From a virus, in IMG/VR virus record IMGVR_UViG_3300020185_000072, positions 1-48,369 of that record: a stretch of 48,369 nucleotides of DNA; one strand, written 5' to 3'. Shown here piece after piece: positions 15,093 through 21,850 of this stretch. Made by a program: the position numbers and the translations under genes. Under the pieces are notes generated by a model. That model saw only the letters and a program-made list of their open reading frames with translations. It had not been told where the DNA came from and ran no database searches. Each line of letters begins with the position of its first letter. The first letter of the stretch is position 1.

Positions 15093-15368
15093 ATGGCTTC
15101 GAGAAAAACCAGTAGCAAAAAGAAAGGAGCCATGAAAGGCTGCAACATCTCCAACGGCTGTAAGTCGAAGAAGGGAGGGTTGACAGCTAAGGGACGTCGT
15201 ATGATTAACCGTAGGACGGGTAGCGCACTTAAGGCTCCCCAGCCGGGCGGTGGCGCACGTAAAAGGTCTTACTGTAAGCGTAGTGCTGGTCAAATGAAAA
15301 AGTTCCCGAAGGCTGCTAAGGACCCGAACTCTAGGCTCCGCAAAGCACGCGCTCGGTGGAAATGTTAA
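15093..15368 (+). CDS. Small basic protein, DUF6321-like
   Basis: 91 residues from the ATG at 15093; a longer frame from a TTG at 15057 would run through the terminator and is rejected. More than a third of residues are Lys or Arg. The segment KGGLTAKGRRMINRRTGS-LKAPQP and the block RKRSYCKRSAGQMKKFP are the signature I associate with DUF6321 proteins of marine phages. Cysteines occur as CNISNGC, in SYCKRS and at the very end (RWKC), perhaps a metal or disulphide site. The charge suggests nucleic-acid binding, possibly with packaged DNA. It is first of four basic genes in one operon. Confidence 0.65.
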   Translation: MASRKTSSKKKGAMKGCNISNGCKSKKGGLTAKGRRMINRRTGSALKAPQPGGGARKRSYCKRSAGQMKKFPKAAKDPNSRLRKARARWKC

Positions 15369-15372
15369 GGAT

Positions 15373-15618
15373 ATGAAAAAGAAAATTAGTCAAGTTAAAT
15401 CTGCTAAGGACATGTATAAGTATGGTGGCATGACCAAAGGCGAGATGATGATGCACGGTGGCAACACCAAACCAGAAGGTAAATTTAACGGACACCGTTG
15501 CGAAAAGCGTAACATGTGCGAGAACATGACTGGCTACAAGTTTGACGCTAACGGTGTTGGAACTCGTGGTACGAGTGCTTCTGCTAAGCCGCGTCCTAAG
15601 AATTACATTGGGAAATAA
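15373..15618 (+). CDS. Small basic protein with cysteine pair
   Basis: 81 residues, MKKKISQVKSAKDMYKYGGMTK, rich in Lys, Gly and Met. It contains HRCEKRNMCENM, two cysteines six apart next to a histidine, a possible metal site. It ends GTRGTSASAKPRPKNYIGK. It sits four bases after the previous gene and overlaps the next by one base (TAATG). I do not know the family. Its position among three other tiny basic proteins suggests a shared role in the virion or on nucleic acid. Confidence 0.6.
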   Translation: MKKKISQVKSAKDMYKYGGMTKGEMMMHGGNTKPEGKFNGHRCEKRNMCENMTGYKFDANGVGTRGTSASAKPRPKNYIGK

Positions 15619-15785
15619 TGGGCAAGTTGTGTGCACGCGGCAAAGCAGCCGCTAAGCGTAAGTACAAAGTGTACCCGTCTGCGTATGCTAACGGCTATGC
15701 TGTGCAGGTATGCAAAGGCACTAAGCCCGACTCCTCTGGTAAGAAGAAGACGGCTTCTGGCTATAAGAAAAAGAAGAAGAAGTGA
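15618..15785 (+). CDS. Tiny lysine-rich protein with the KVYPSAYANGYA motif
   Basis: 55 residues. It starts at the last base of the previous stop and ends overlapping the next gene by four bases. The sequence LCARGKAAAKRKYKVYPSAYANGYAVQVCKG is a pattern I recall as widespread in aquatic phages (KAAAKRKFKVYPSAYAN), without known function. One cysteine stands on each side of the motif. The tail is a run of six lysines. It is probably a nucleic-acid or virion-associated basic peptide. Confidence that it is a gene comes from the motif and the exact overlaps on both sides. Confidence 0.7.
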   Translation: MGKLCARGKAAAKRKYKVYPSAYANGYAVQVCKGTKPDSSGKKKTASGYKKKKKK

Positions 15786-16060
15786 GTCTTCGCCGCTGGT
15801 TTAAAGAAGAGTGGAAGGACGTCCGCACGGGAAAAGCCTGTGGGCGTAAGTCGGCTAAGGGAGGAAGCAAACGCCCCTATCCTTACTGCCGTCCATCCAA
15901 GCGCGTTAACTCTAAAACGCCTAAGACTTCGGGTGAGATGTCTAAGTCCGAAAAGCGGAGCAAGGTGCGCGAGAAGGTACGTAAGGGCAACCCGGGAGGT
16001 AAGCCTACCCGTGTATCACCAGCTAAGCGTAGGAGGCGCACTACCAAGCGCAAGAAGTAA
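15782..16060 (+). CDS. Small basic protein, DUF5872-like, GTG start
   Basis: 92 residues from a GTG that overlaps the stop of the previous gene (GTGA). The N-terminal half, LRRWFKEEWKDVRTGKACGRKS and YPYCRPSKRVNSKTPKTSGEMSKSEK, matches what I know as DUF5872, a small domain found in phages and giant viruses. The C-terminal half is almost only Lys, Arg, Pro and Ser, ending RRRRTTKRKK, like a histone tail. Two cysteines may bind a metal. Condensing DNA in the capsid is a plausible role but is inferred. Confidence 0.7.
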   Translation: MSLRRWFKEEWKDVRTGKACGRKSAKGGSKRPYPYCRPSKRVNSKTPKTSGEMSKSEKRSKVREKVRKGNPGGKPTRVSPAKRRRRTTKRKK

Positions 16061-16092
16061 TTTGCGTATGTAGTACAGCTTACGTATCTTAG
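16061..16092 (+). promoter_or_regulatory. Promoter for 16138
   Basis: TTTG at 16061-16064 begins the base after the stop of the previous gene. Exactly 20 bases later is TATCTTAG (16085-16092), the same -7 box as at 823 with the same spacing. Confidence 0.65.
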
Positions 16093-16103
16093 TTGCACAG
16101 AAC

Positions 16104-16122
16104 GACCCCGTTGGGTCTTTTA
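16104..16122 (+). terminator. Terminator-like hairpin in the leader of 16138
   Basis: GACCC-CGTT-GGGTC followed by TTTTAT. It lies downstream of the promoter at 16061-16092. It therefore both closes the basic-protein operon and sits in the first 30 bases of the next transcript, like a 5' stabilising hairpin or attenuator. Confidence 0.6.
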
Positions 16123-16137
16123 TAGCAACATTTAGAT

Positions 16138-16932
16138 ATGCAGAAGACTGTATTTATTTACCGTCGTCCGAACACGACTAATCTTCCGGACGATGTTTAC
16201 GTAGAAGCTAAACGACGAATTGGCTCCGTGTACGTAAAAGGCGGTGACATCCTTAAAGGATTGACTATTGCCGAACAAAAGAAGTGGCTTCCTGAAGTTC
16301 TTGGTATTTCTCCAACTGAAGCAGGGTGGGCTAAAATGGTTCGCGCTTATTTTGCGAACTTGACAATTGACGTTCCTGCAGATGGGGTGACCTTAAACAT
16401 TGATACAGATGAGGAGGGCAACCCTATTAATGTTATAGACTACATTAAGTATCGTTTTGCAATGGAGCATCCTCATGTTTCTTTGGATGAAAAAAGCAGC
16501 AAAGGACGCTACTTTATTTCTGACCCATTGAAGGAAGAGGCTGAAGCTGTGGCAGATACGCGTTTGCGTAAAGACGCTTATAAGCAGCTTATTATTCTTG
16601 GAGACGATGTTGAACGGGCTACTCTTGTGCTTAAAGCTTTTGGCGTGCAAACTGCAAACCTCTCTGCCGAGCAGATTGAACTTGAGCTTGAAGACCTTCT
16701 TGAGGAAGACCACGCTGAGTTTATCCGAGTATGCACTGACAAGAACATTGAAACAATTGCTCTTATCTGGGATTGCGTTGAAGCTAATGTTCTTCGTAAG
16801 TCTGGTAACACCTTCTTGTTTGGAGACGAGGTTATCGGAGAAGACATGGAACAGGCTATTCGTTTCTTGGGTCTGAAAAAGAACAGCACAATGTTGCTGG
16901 ACATTAAAGCTAAGCTGAAGGCGTTTAGCTGA
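16138..16932 (+). CDS. Conserved structural protein, possibly auxiliary capsid
   Basis: 264 residues. The N-terminal half (VKGGDILKGLTIAEQKKWLPEVLGISPTEAGW-VRAYFANLTIDVPADG, about 35-82) resembles a structural protein common in large aquatic phages, with the W-P-LG-SP theme followed by a beta segment. The middle is charged and helical (DPLKEEAEAVADTRLRKDAYKQL). An acidic stretch ELELEDLLEEDHAEF is followed by a compact helical end. It stands between capsid-related genes and the ring-like protein, so an auxiliary capsid or connector role is likely. The exact role is unknown. It has its own promoter, leader hairpin and terminator. Confidence 0.5.
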   Translation: MQKTVFIYRRPNTTNLPDDVYVEAKRRIGSVYVKGGDILKGLTIAEQKKWLPEVLGISPTEAGWAKMVRAYFANLTIDVPADGVTLNIDTDEEGNPINVIDYIKYRFAMEHPHVSLDEKSSKGRYFISDPLKEEAEAVADTRLRKDAYKQLIILGDDVERATLVLKAFGVQTANLSAEQIELELEDLLEEDHAEFIRVCTDKNIETIALIWDCVEANVLRKSGNTFLFGDEVIGEDMEQAIRFLGLKKNSTMLLDIKAKLKAFS

Positions 16933-16954
16933 TAATCACATATAGTGAATGTAG

Positions 16955-16988
16955 AAGGGGCGGGGCTATTGCAGTTCTGCCCCTTTTT
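16955..16988 (+). terminator. Intrinsic terminator after 16138, nested with a promoter
   Basis: AAGGGGCGGGGCT (16955-16967) pairs with AGTTCTGCCCCTT (16973-16985, some wobbles) around loop ATTGC, then TTT. Confidence 0.85.
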
Positions 16989-16999
16989 GCGTAGATTGC
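16968..16999 (+). promoter_or_regulatory. Promoter with -33 box in the terminator loop, for 17027
   Basis: ATTG (16968-16971) is in the loop. Exactly 20 bases later is TAGATTGC (16992-16999), close to TAnnTTTG. The ATG is at 17027. Confidence 0.5.
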
Positions 17000-17026
17000 A
17001 ATATTAATGTTTATTATTTTTATAAC

Positions 17027-17716
17027 ATGACCGTACAAGAAATGCATTACGCACTTGAGCAAGGACTCCAACGAGTTGCTGCTAATGCTTATGATTATCT
17101 CCTTGATGCAGAGAAAGACCACTGGCTTAATCGCGCGCAAGATAGGTTTATCAAAGACCGTGCTTTTATCTCAGGAGACGTTAAACGTATTGGGTTTGAA
17201 GGAAACCAGAAGCGCCTCGATGATATCCGCACCTTGGTTACCTTAAACTATGTTGACACCTTCCCTCCTACAACTGTAGCAGAGTTCCGTCAAGTAGACT
17301 TACCCGCAGATTACTTATATCTTGTTAACATTCGTGCTGACATTCGCAAAGATAATTGTGGAGACGTGACCACCTCATCGCCACAAGCCCAAGTGCCTGT
17401 GCGTGTGGTAGATAACGCTGAAGTTTATTTCATGCAACAGAATCCTTTTGCTAAATCTCAGCTAAACTCACCACTATGTATCATTGCTGAAAACGATATT
17501 CAAGTGTATCAAGATGCCGAAAGTTACATATTAGAAGGAATTAGCGCAGACTACATTAGGATTCCTGAATCTATTAACTTAGCTTTATCTCAAGATTGTG
17601 AACTCGCTGAGCACACCCATCAGGAGATTGTCGATATCGCGGTCAAGAATATCCTTGAAGCGATTGAGTCTCCGCGCTATCAGACATCAAGTGCTGAGCA
17701 GCTCACATCTGAATAA
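17027..17716 (+). CDS. Ring / head-tail connector protein (crAss-like)
   Basis: 229 residues. The opening MTVQEMHYALEQGLQRVAANAYDYLLDAEKDHWLNRAQDRFIKDRA matches a conserved crAss-like structural family that begins with a short motif, then YEKS or AEKD, then a helix of the LNxAQ type. The middle is beta-rich with LPADYLYLVNIRADI. The end, HQEIVDIAVKNILEAIESPRYQ, is the family's usual C-terminal helix. In crAss001 proteins of this kind form rings below the portal. Which ring it forms cannot be told from sequence alone. It is followed after 14 bases by 17731. Confidence 0.6.
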   Translation: MTVQEMHYALEQGLQRVAANAYDYLLDAEKDHWLNRAQDRFIKDRAFISGDVKRIGFEGNQKRLDDIRTLVTLNYVDTFPPTTVAEFRQVDLPADYLYLVNIRADIRKDNCGDVTTSSPQAQVPVRVVDNAEVYFMQQNPFAKSQLNSPLCIIAENDIQVYQDAESYILEGISADYIRIPESINLALSQDCELAEHTHQEIVDIAVKNILEAIESPRYQTSSAEQLTSE

Positions 17717-17730
17717 ATAATTACATTCTT

Positions 17731-18519
17731 ATGGCTAATACCAAAGACACCATTTTTATCGTTCCTGCTGGAGCTGCCCTTGACGAGGCAAAGAACGCGG
17801 CTGGACGGACAATCACTGCCGACGAGATTACTGCTCTTGGCATGACCTTGGCTGCTGCTGACAACGCTACTGGTTTTACCACCGGCAACGTTGCTGACTC
17901 TGCTGGCGCTATTTCTACGCAAGACGACGTTTACACCTTGGACCCTTATGCTGTTGCTGTTGCAGGAGTGTACACAGTTACTACTACGGCAGTAGCTACA
18001 GATGAGGAGCTTTTTGTTACTCTTATTGACGTAACAAACGGTCGCCAACAGTTCCCACGCAGGACTTTCCGCGCAGCTACGGCTGCTGCCTTGGCTACGC
18101 TCATCAACGGTGCTGAGCTTGAGGCTGGAGATGGTAAAGCTTACTTAGCTGCTAACGTTGCTGGAGTTATCACTATCACATTCCCTGCCGGCGTAATCGC
18201 TAAGATTGCTACCAACGAGGACAGCGTGATTGCTGAAACGACTGCGCCTGTGTTGAACACTGGTTTGACTGCAGCTCAAGCGGTTGAGTTTGTTGGTAAC
18301 AAAGTGACTAAGGTTGGCCGCACAAACCGTGTTGGTTTCCCAATCGTTGAGCCTAACGTCTACTCAGACTTGGGTCTTGCTGTAGGTGTTAACTATGACG
18401 TGTTGACTAAGCAGATTGTTTCTGCTGTTAAGTTCGACAAGAACGTTGGTGCATCTTACCAAGACGTTGAGCACGTGGCTATCTTGATTGCTGACGGTGC
18501 TACCTTGACCAATACCTGA
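17731..18519 (+). CDS. Alanine-rich structural protein, probably highly expressed
   Basis: 262 residues, very rich in Ala, Thr and Val, with no cysteine. It is predicted to be mostly beta with the theme GVYTVTTTAVATDEELFVTLIDVTNGRQQFPRRTFRA. The restricted codon set (GCT, AAC, GGT, GTT) resembles that of the major capsid gene and suggests an abundant virion component. A tail-tube or capsid decoration protein would fit, though I cannot assign the family. It shares the promoter at 16968-16999 with the ring-like gene and ends just before the terminator at 18542. Confidence 0.5.
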   Translation: MANTKDTIFIVPAGAALDEAKNAAGRTITADEITALGMTLAAADNATGFTTGNVADSAGAISTQDDVYTLDPYAVAVAGVYTVTTTAVATDEELFVTLIDVTNGRQQFPRRTFRAATAAALATLINGAELEAGDGKAYLAANVAGVITITFPAGVIAKIATNEDSVIAETTAPVLNTGLTAAQAVEFVGNKVTKVGRTNRVGFPIVEPNVYSDLGLAVGVNYDVLTKQIVSAVKFDKNVGASYQDVEHVAILIADGATLTNT

Positions 18520-18541
18520 TACTAGGTATTTACAACTTTGG

Positions 18542-18580
18542 AAGGGGAGGTTGCTACAAAGCTTCCTCCCCTTTCTTTTT
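18542..18580 (+). terminator. Intrinsic terminator after 17731
   Basis: AAGGGGAGG (18542-18550) pairs perfectly with CCTCCCCTT (18565-18573); an inner GC/GC pair lies beyond a TT/TT mismatch. It is followed by TCTTTTTA. GTTG overlaps the stem-loop junction, but the matching -7 position (18574-18581) is only TCTTTTTA, so a promoter here is doubtful. Confidence 0.8.
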
Positions 18581-18591
18581 AATTAAAAATT

Positions 18592-19209
18592 ATGGCAGAA
18601 GCTAGAATGTATATTACAAGCACATCTCGCTTGTATATCCAGAAATACTTTACTAACGTTGCAGACGCTACAGCTGCCGACGACCGCTTTGAGGTGTCTA
18701 CCCCCGCAAACCAAAAGCTTGTAATTGACGAGGAAGGTGCCGACACTGCATTGTGGAATGCTGCTGGTGTTACTTTCTATACGGCAGACTTTGGGGAGTT
18801 CTTTGACCTCAGGCCCTTTGAGATTGCTGCTGCATTCCCAGACACGAGCAACGCGTCTTTGTTTGCGTCCGTCAACAGCACAACTAAAATTGCAGGCTCT
18901 GCAGTTACTTTTGGTGAAGGTGCTTACGGGTTTGAATATAACAACAGTGACTTTCGCGTACAGTTGTACATTCCTACTATTATGGATGCAATTGAAGCAG
19001 CGGCTACTGATGTAATTAACTGTCAGTGCAACTGCGAAATTAACTCCGCAAAGGCACAGAGGTACATTAAGATGCGCGCGTATCTTGACTTGATTTTGTA
19101 CAAGGCTCAGACTGCTATTGGGTTTAGCAACATGCCTGAAATTAACACTATGGTTACCACTTTGACTGACTTTGTCGGTGGTACTGATGAACTTTGTGGA
19201 ACATGTTGA
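18592..19209 (+). CDS. Hypothetical structural protein with CxCxC and CxxC motifs
   Basis: 205 residues. The N-terminal two thirds look beta-rich. A helical part carries Cys144, Cys146 and Cys148 (NCQCNCE), and the protein ends with Cys202 and Cys205 (LCGTC). Five closely grouped cysteines in an otherwise cysteine-free protein suggest a metal site. The family is unknown to me. It overlaps the next small gene by seven bases and lies between connector and fibre genes, so a virion role is likely. Confidence 0.5.
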   Translation: MAEARMYITSTSRLYIQKYFTNVADATAADDRFEVSTPANQKLVIDEEGADTALWNAAGVTFYTADFGEFFDLRPFEIAAAFPDTSNASLFASVNSTTKIAGSAVTFGEGAYGFEYNNSDFRVQLYIPTIMDAIEAAATDVINCQCNCEINSAKAQRYIKMRAYLDLILYKAQTAIGFSNMPEINTMVTTLTDFVGGTDELCGTC

Positions 19210-19406
19210 AGACTAACTTAACTACAGATAACGCGTGGAAGGCTACTACTGACCAAAGCTTTCTTGATGCAGCTACTGCAATCATAAAGTTGGACTTGCC
19301 GGAAGAAAAGTTTATGCTTCAAACTACTACCTGCGCAGTCCTTGATGGCGGCTGGAGAGTTATAAGTCCTACAAACTTTGATGCTTTTAATAATCTAATT
19401 GACTAA
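19203..19406 (+). CDS. Small hypothetical protein coupled to 18592
   Basis: 67 residues from the ATG at 19203, which overlaps the stop of 18592 by seven bases; a TTG at 19194 is in frame but less likely. The sequence MLKTNLTTDNAWKATTDQSFLDAATAIIKLDLPEEKF has no recognisable domain. The middle may form a helix and the end a beta hairpin (GGWRVISPTNFDAF). The overlap and a following terminator make it the last gene of a two-gene unit. Confidence 0.55.
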   Translation: MLKTNLTTDNAWKATTDQSFLDAATAIIKLDLPEEKFMLQTTTCAVLDGGWRVISPTNFDAFNNLID

Positions 19407-19412
19407 TACAAA

Positions 19413-19445
19413 CCCCCGGTTACTGTTTGTGTAGCTGGGGGATTT
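19413..19445 (+). terminator. Intrinsic terminator, nested with a promoter
   Basis: CCCCCGGTTAC (19413-19423) pairs with GTAGCTGGGGG (19431-19441, two wobbles) around loop TGTTTGT, then ATTTG. The T-tract is short. Confidence 0.7.
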
Positions 19446-19457
19446 GTCTTATCTTTT
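19426..19457 (+). promoter_or_regulatory. Promoter with -33 box in the terminator loop, for the fibre-tail-cargo operon
   Basis: TTTG at 19426-19429 is wholly inside the hairpin loop. Exactly 20 bases later is TATCTTTT (19450-19457), identical to the -7 box at 12523. No clear terminator follows to the right edge. Confidence 0.65.
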
Positions 19458-19468
19458 AAATAATATAC

Positions 19469-19486
19469 GGGGGCTTTCCCCTTTAA
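19469..19486 (+). other. Leader hairpin before 19497
   Basis: GGGG-CTTT-CCCC (19470-19481) followed by TTTAAAA, between the promoter at 19426-19457 and the ATG. It is a second case, besides 16104, of a terminator-like hairpin in the 5' leader. Confidence 0.45.
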
Positions 19487-19496
19487 AACGACTAGG

Positions 19497-19820
19497 ATGG
19501 CTGCAGCTAAATACGATATCCAAGTCGAAGAGCAATCTACGCTATCATTGGCTTTAGTCTACAAAGACGCCAATGACGTTCCGATTGATATATCTTCTTC
19601 GGCACTAATCATGTCTATATACGATAATGATTATTCTACAGGCACCGCTACGACAGTTACGCCTACTCTTGCAACAAACGGCACCGATGGTGCGTTTAAT
19701 GTTGTAGTTCCTTGGGCTACCGTAGAGGGATTAAATTACAACCAAGGGCGATACACTATTTCAGTAGCCGGTGACACCATTTTATATGGTAAGCTTCAAA
19801 TTAAGCAACTTCCATACTAA
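19497..19820 (+). CDS. Small fibre-associated / baseplate-type beta protein
   Basis: 107 residues. The opening YDIQVEEQSTLSLALVYKDANDVPIDISSSALIMSIYD matches a phage family with the theme EQGATF-L-W-D-G-PVDLTGY-A-M-I, encoded beside tail fibres in many aquatic phages. These are small immunoglobulin-like beta domains thought to link fibres to the tail. It ends ILYGKLQIKQLPY. Its stop overlaps the start of the long fibre gene by one base (TAATG), so the two are translated together. The linker role is inferred. Confidence 0.6.
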   Translation: MAAAKYDIQVEEQSTLSLALVYKDANDVPIDISSSALIMSIYDNDYSTGTATTVTPTLATNGTDGAFNVVVPWATVEGLNYNQGRYTISVAGDTILYGKLQIKQLPY

Positions 19821-21850
19821 TGTCTAATAAAGTTGCTGTTACTAATAATGTAACTAAGCATGTTGTGGAGGTAACTCCTGACACTGCTTTTACTACTCTT
19901 GTTGTGTCTCAGCAGACAGCTCCAAATGTTGTTGAATTAAATGCGGGTCTTTTTCTTGGAACTTCTGACCTTTCATCTATTAGCAACTTAGGGGATGTAA
20001 ATACTAGTGGGGCTAGTATGGGGGATGTTCTCCAATACAACGGCTCTGGGTGGGTAACAGTAGATATTAGTGTTATTACAGGTTCTTCAACTCTTGCAGG
20101 TTTAAATGATGTAACTATTACAACTGCTAGTGGTGGAGACTTTTTGCGGTACAATGGGGTTGCGTGGGTTGATGCTGTTATCCAAAAAGCAGATATTAGT
20201 GACTTTAGTGATTTAGATTACGCAACTGCCCTTCAGGGCTCTACTGCCGACAGCGCACTTCAGCCCGGAGATATTGGTGTAACTGTACAAGGGTATGACC
20301 CAAACCTTGTAAGCGACGCTACATATGTCGCAACCGACGAAAATTTCACAACTGCAGACCACGCTAAATTAAATAGTATAGCTGCAGGGGCTGAGGTTAA
20401 TGTTAACGCTGACTGGACTGCTGTAAGTGGAGATGCCCAAATCCTTAACAAGCCTACGTTGGGAACTGCAGCAGCCACCGCTTCTACAGATTACGCAACC
20501 GCAGTACAGGGTACTACAGCAGATTCAGCTTTGCAGCCCACAGACCTTGGTATTACGGTACAAGGTTATAACGCAAACACGGTTATCGACGCTAACTACG
20601 TTGCTACTGATGAAAACTTTACTACGGCAGACCACTCTAAGTTGGATGGAATCGCTGCAGGTGCAGAAGTCAACGTCAACGCAGATTGGGGCGCTGTGTC
20701 TGGAGATGCAGAAATCTTTAACAAGCCAACTCTTGGCACTGCTGCAGCTACAAATTCTACGGATTACGCTACATCTGCACAGGGTGCAACCGCTGACAGC
20801 GCATTGCAGCTCTCTGACGTCGGTACTTCGGTACAGGGTTACAACGCAAATACAGTCGTTGATGCCAACTACGTAGCCACCGACCAGAATTTTACGAATG
20901 CTGACCATATTAAATTGGACGGTATTCAAGCTGGGGCAGAAGTTAATGTGAATGCAGATTGGTCGGCTGTTACCGGAGATGCTCAGATTCTTAATAAGCC
21001 TACGCTTGGAACTGCAGCTGCAACAGATTCAACCGCCTACGCTACCTCTGCACAAGGACTTCTTGCTGATTCTGCATTACAGTCAAGTGATAATATTAGC
21101 GAGCTTACTAATGATTCTGGCTATTTAACTAACCTCTTTGCTTCTAGCATTGGGCAGCTATCTGACGTTACGCTTACATCTCCAGTAGCAGGAGGTCTTT
21201 TAGTAGAGCAGGCAGCGGGAGGCTTTTTAAAGCTTGGGGGAAGTACATGGGCTACTAACTATTTAGACCTTAGTACTCTTAAGGATGTTACTATAACTAC
21301 TCCGACAGATGGGCAAGTTTTAAGTTATGATTTGGCAACATCTAAGTGGGTAAATTCATCCCTTGCTGCAGTAGCAACCTCTGGAGATTACAATGACCTA
21401 ATTAATACTCCTACGGGAGGTAATGCTAATGTACTAGATGGTCAAAAAGTAGAATACTTTACAAGAAGTACTGCATATGTAAGTGGCGCTTACGAGGGCA
21501 AGATTTTAAAGTTTGGTACCGCTGTTTTGCAAACTACAAAGCTGTACAAGTACGGGGCGTCTGGCTGGGAAGCATCTGATGCAAACGCAGTTGGAAAGGC
21601 AGAAGGATTGCTAGGGCTCGCCTTAGGCACTAGTGAGGCTAACGATGGCCTCTTAGTTGATGGCCTTATAGCCTCTTCTGCGTTTTCTGCTTTCTCTGCA
21701 GGCGATACTATTTATGTAAGCGAAACAGAGGGAGCAATGACAAACACCGCTCCTACAGCTCAGGGTTCTATTGTTAGAATAGTAGGGTATGCACTTGGCT
21801 CTAGCTACGTTCATTTTAATCCTTCTGATAACTTTATTGAACTTGCGTAA
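19820..21850 (+). CDS. Tail fibre protein with 91-residue repeats
   Basis: 676 residues. The N-terminal quarter has two fibre modules of the form L-DV-x(n)-VLQYNGSGWV (about 57-80 and 95-120). Residues about 135-425 are a repeat array: the theme ENFTTADHxKL-I-AGAEVNVNADW-AV-GDA-I-NKPTLGTAAA, then DYAT-QG-ADSALQ, then VQGYNANT, returns every 91 residues. The wording ADSALQ and NVNADW is typical of trimeric tail fibres and long fibre shafts. After it come two more DVT modules and a compact C-terminal domain (GAYEGKILKFG...GDTIYVSETEGAM). Receptor binding is likely shared with 21850. Confidence 0.75.
   Translation: MSNKVAVTNNVTKHVVEVTPDTAFTTLVVSQQTAPNVVELNAGLFLGTSDLSSISNLGDVNTSGASMGDVLQYNGSGWVTVDISVITGSSTLAGLNDVTITTASGGDFLRYNGVAWVDAVIQKADISDFSDLDYATALQGSTADSALQPGDIGVTVQGYDPNLVSDATYVATDENFTTADHAKLNSIAAGAEVNVNADWTAVSGDAQILNKPTLGTAAATASTDYATAVQGTTADSALQPTDLGITVQGYNANTVIDANYVATDENFTTADHSKLDGIAAGAEVNVNADWGAVSGDAEIFNKPTLGTAAATNSTDYATSAQGATADSALQLSDVGTSVQGYNANTVVDANYVATDQNFTNADHIKLDGIQAGAEVNVNADWSAVTGDAQILNKPTLGTAAATDSTAYATSAQGLLADSALQSSDNISELTNDSGYLTNLFASSIGQLSDVTLTSPVAGGLLVEQAAGGFLKLGGSTWATNYLDLSTLKDVTITTPTDGQVLSYDLATSKWVNSSLAAVATSGDYNDLINTPTGGNANVLDGQKVEYFTRSTAYVSGAYEGKILKFGTAVLQTTKLYKYGASGWEASDANAVGKAEGLLGLALGTSEANDGLLVDGLIASSAFSAFSAGDTIYVSETEGAMTNTAPTAQGSIVRIVGYALGSSYVHFNPSDNFIELA
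20222..21090 (+). repeat. 273-bp tandem repeats inside the fibre gene
   Basis: Three successive units with equivalent starts at 20339, 20612 and 20885, exactly 273 bp apart, preceded by a partial unit. Protein identity between units is high while synonymous codons differ. This suggests old duplications kept by selection, and possible sites for fibre-length change by recombination. Confidence 0.8.

Noticed and set aside
18550-18581. Promoter nested in the terminator at 18542
   Set aside because: GTTG is at the stem-loop junction, but the matching -7 position is TCTTTTTA without the TA; kept only as a terminator.
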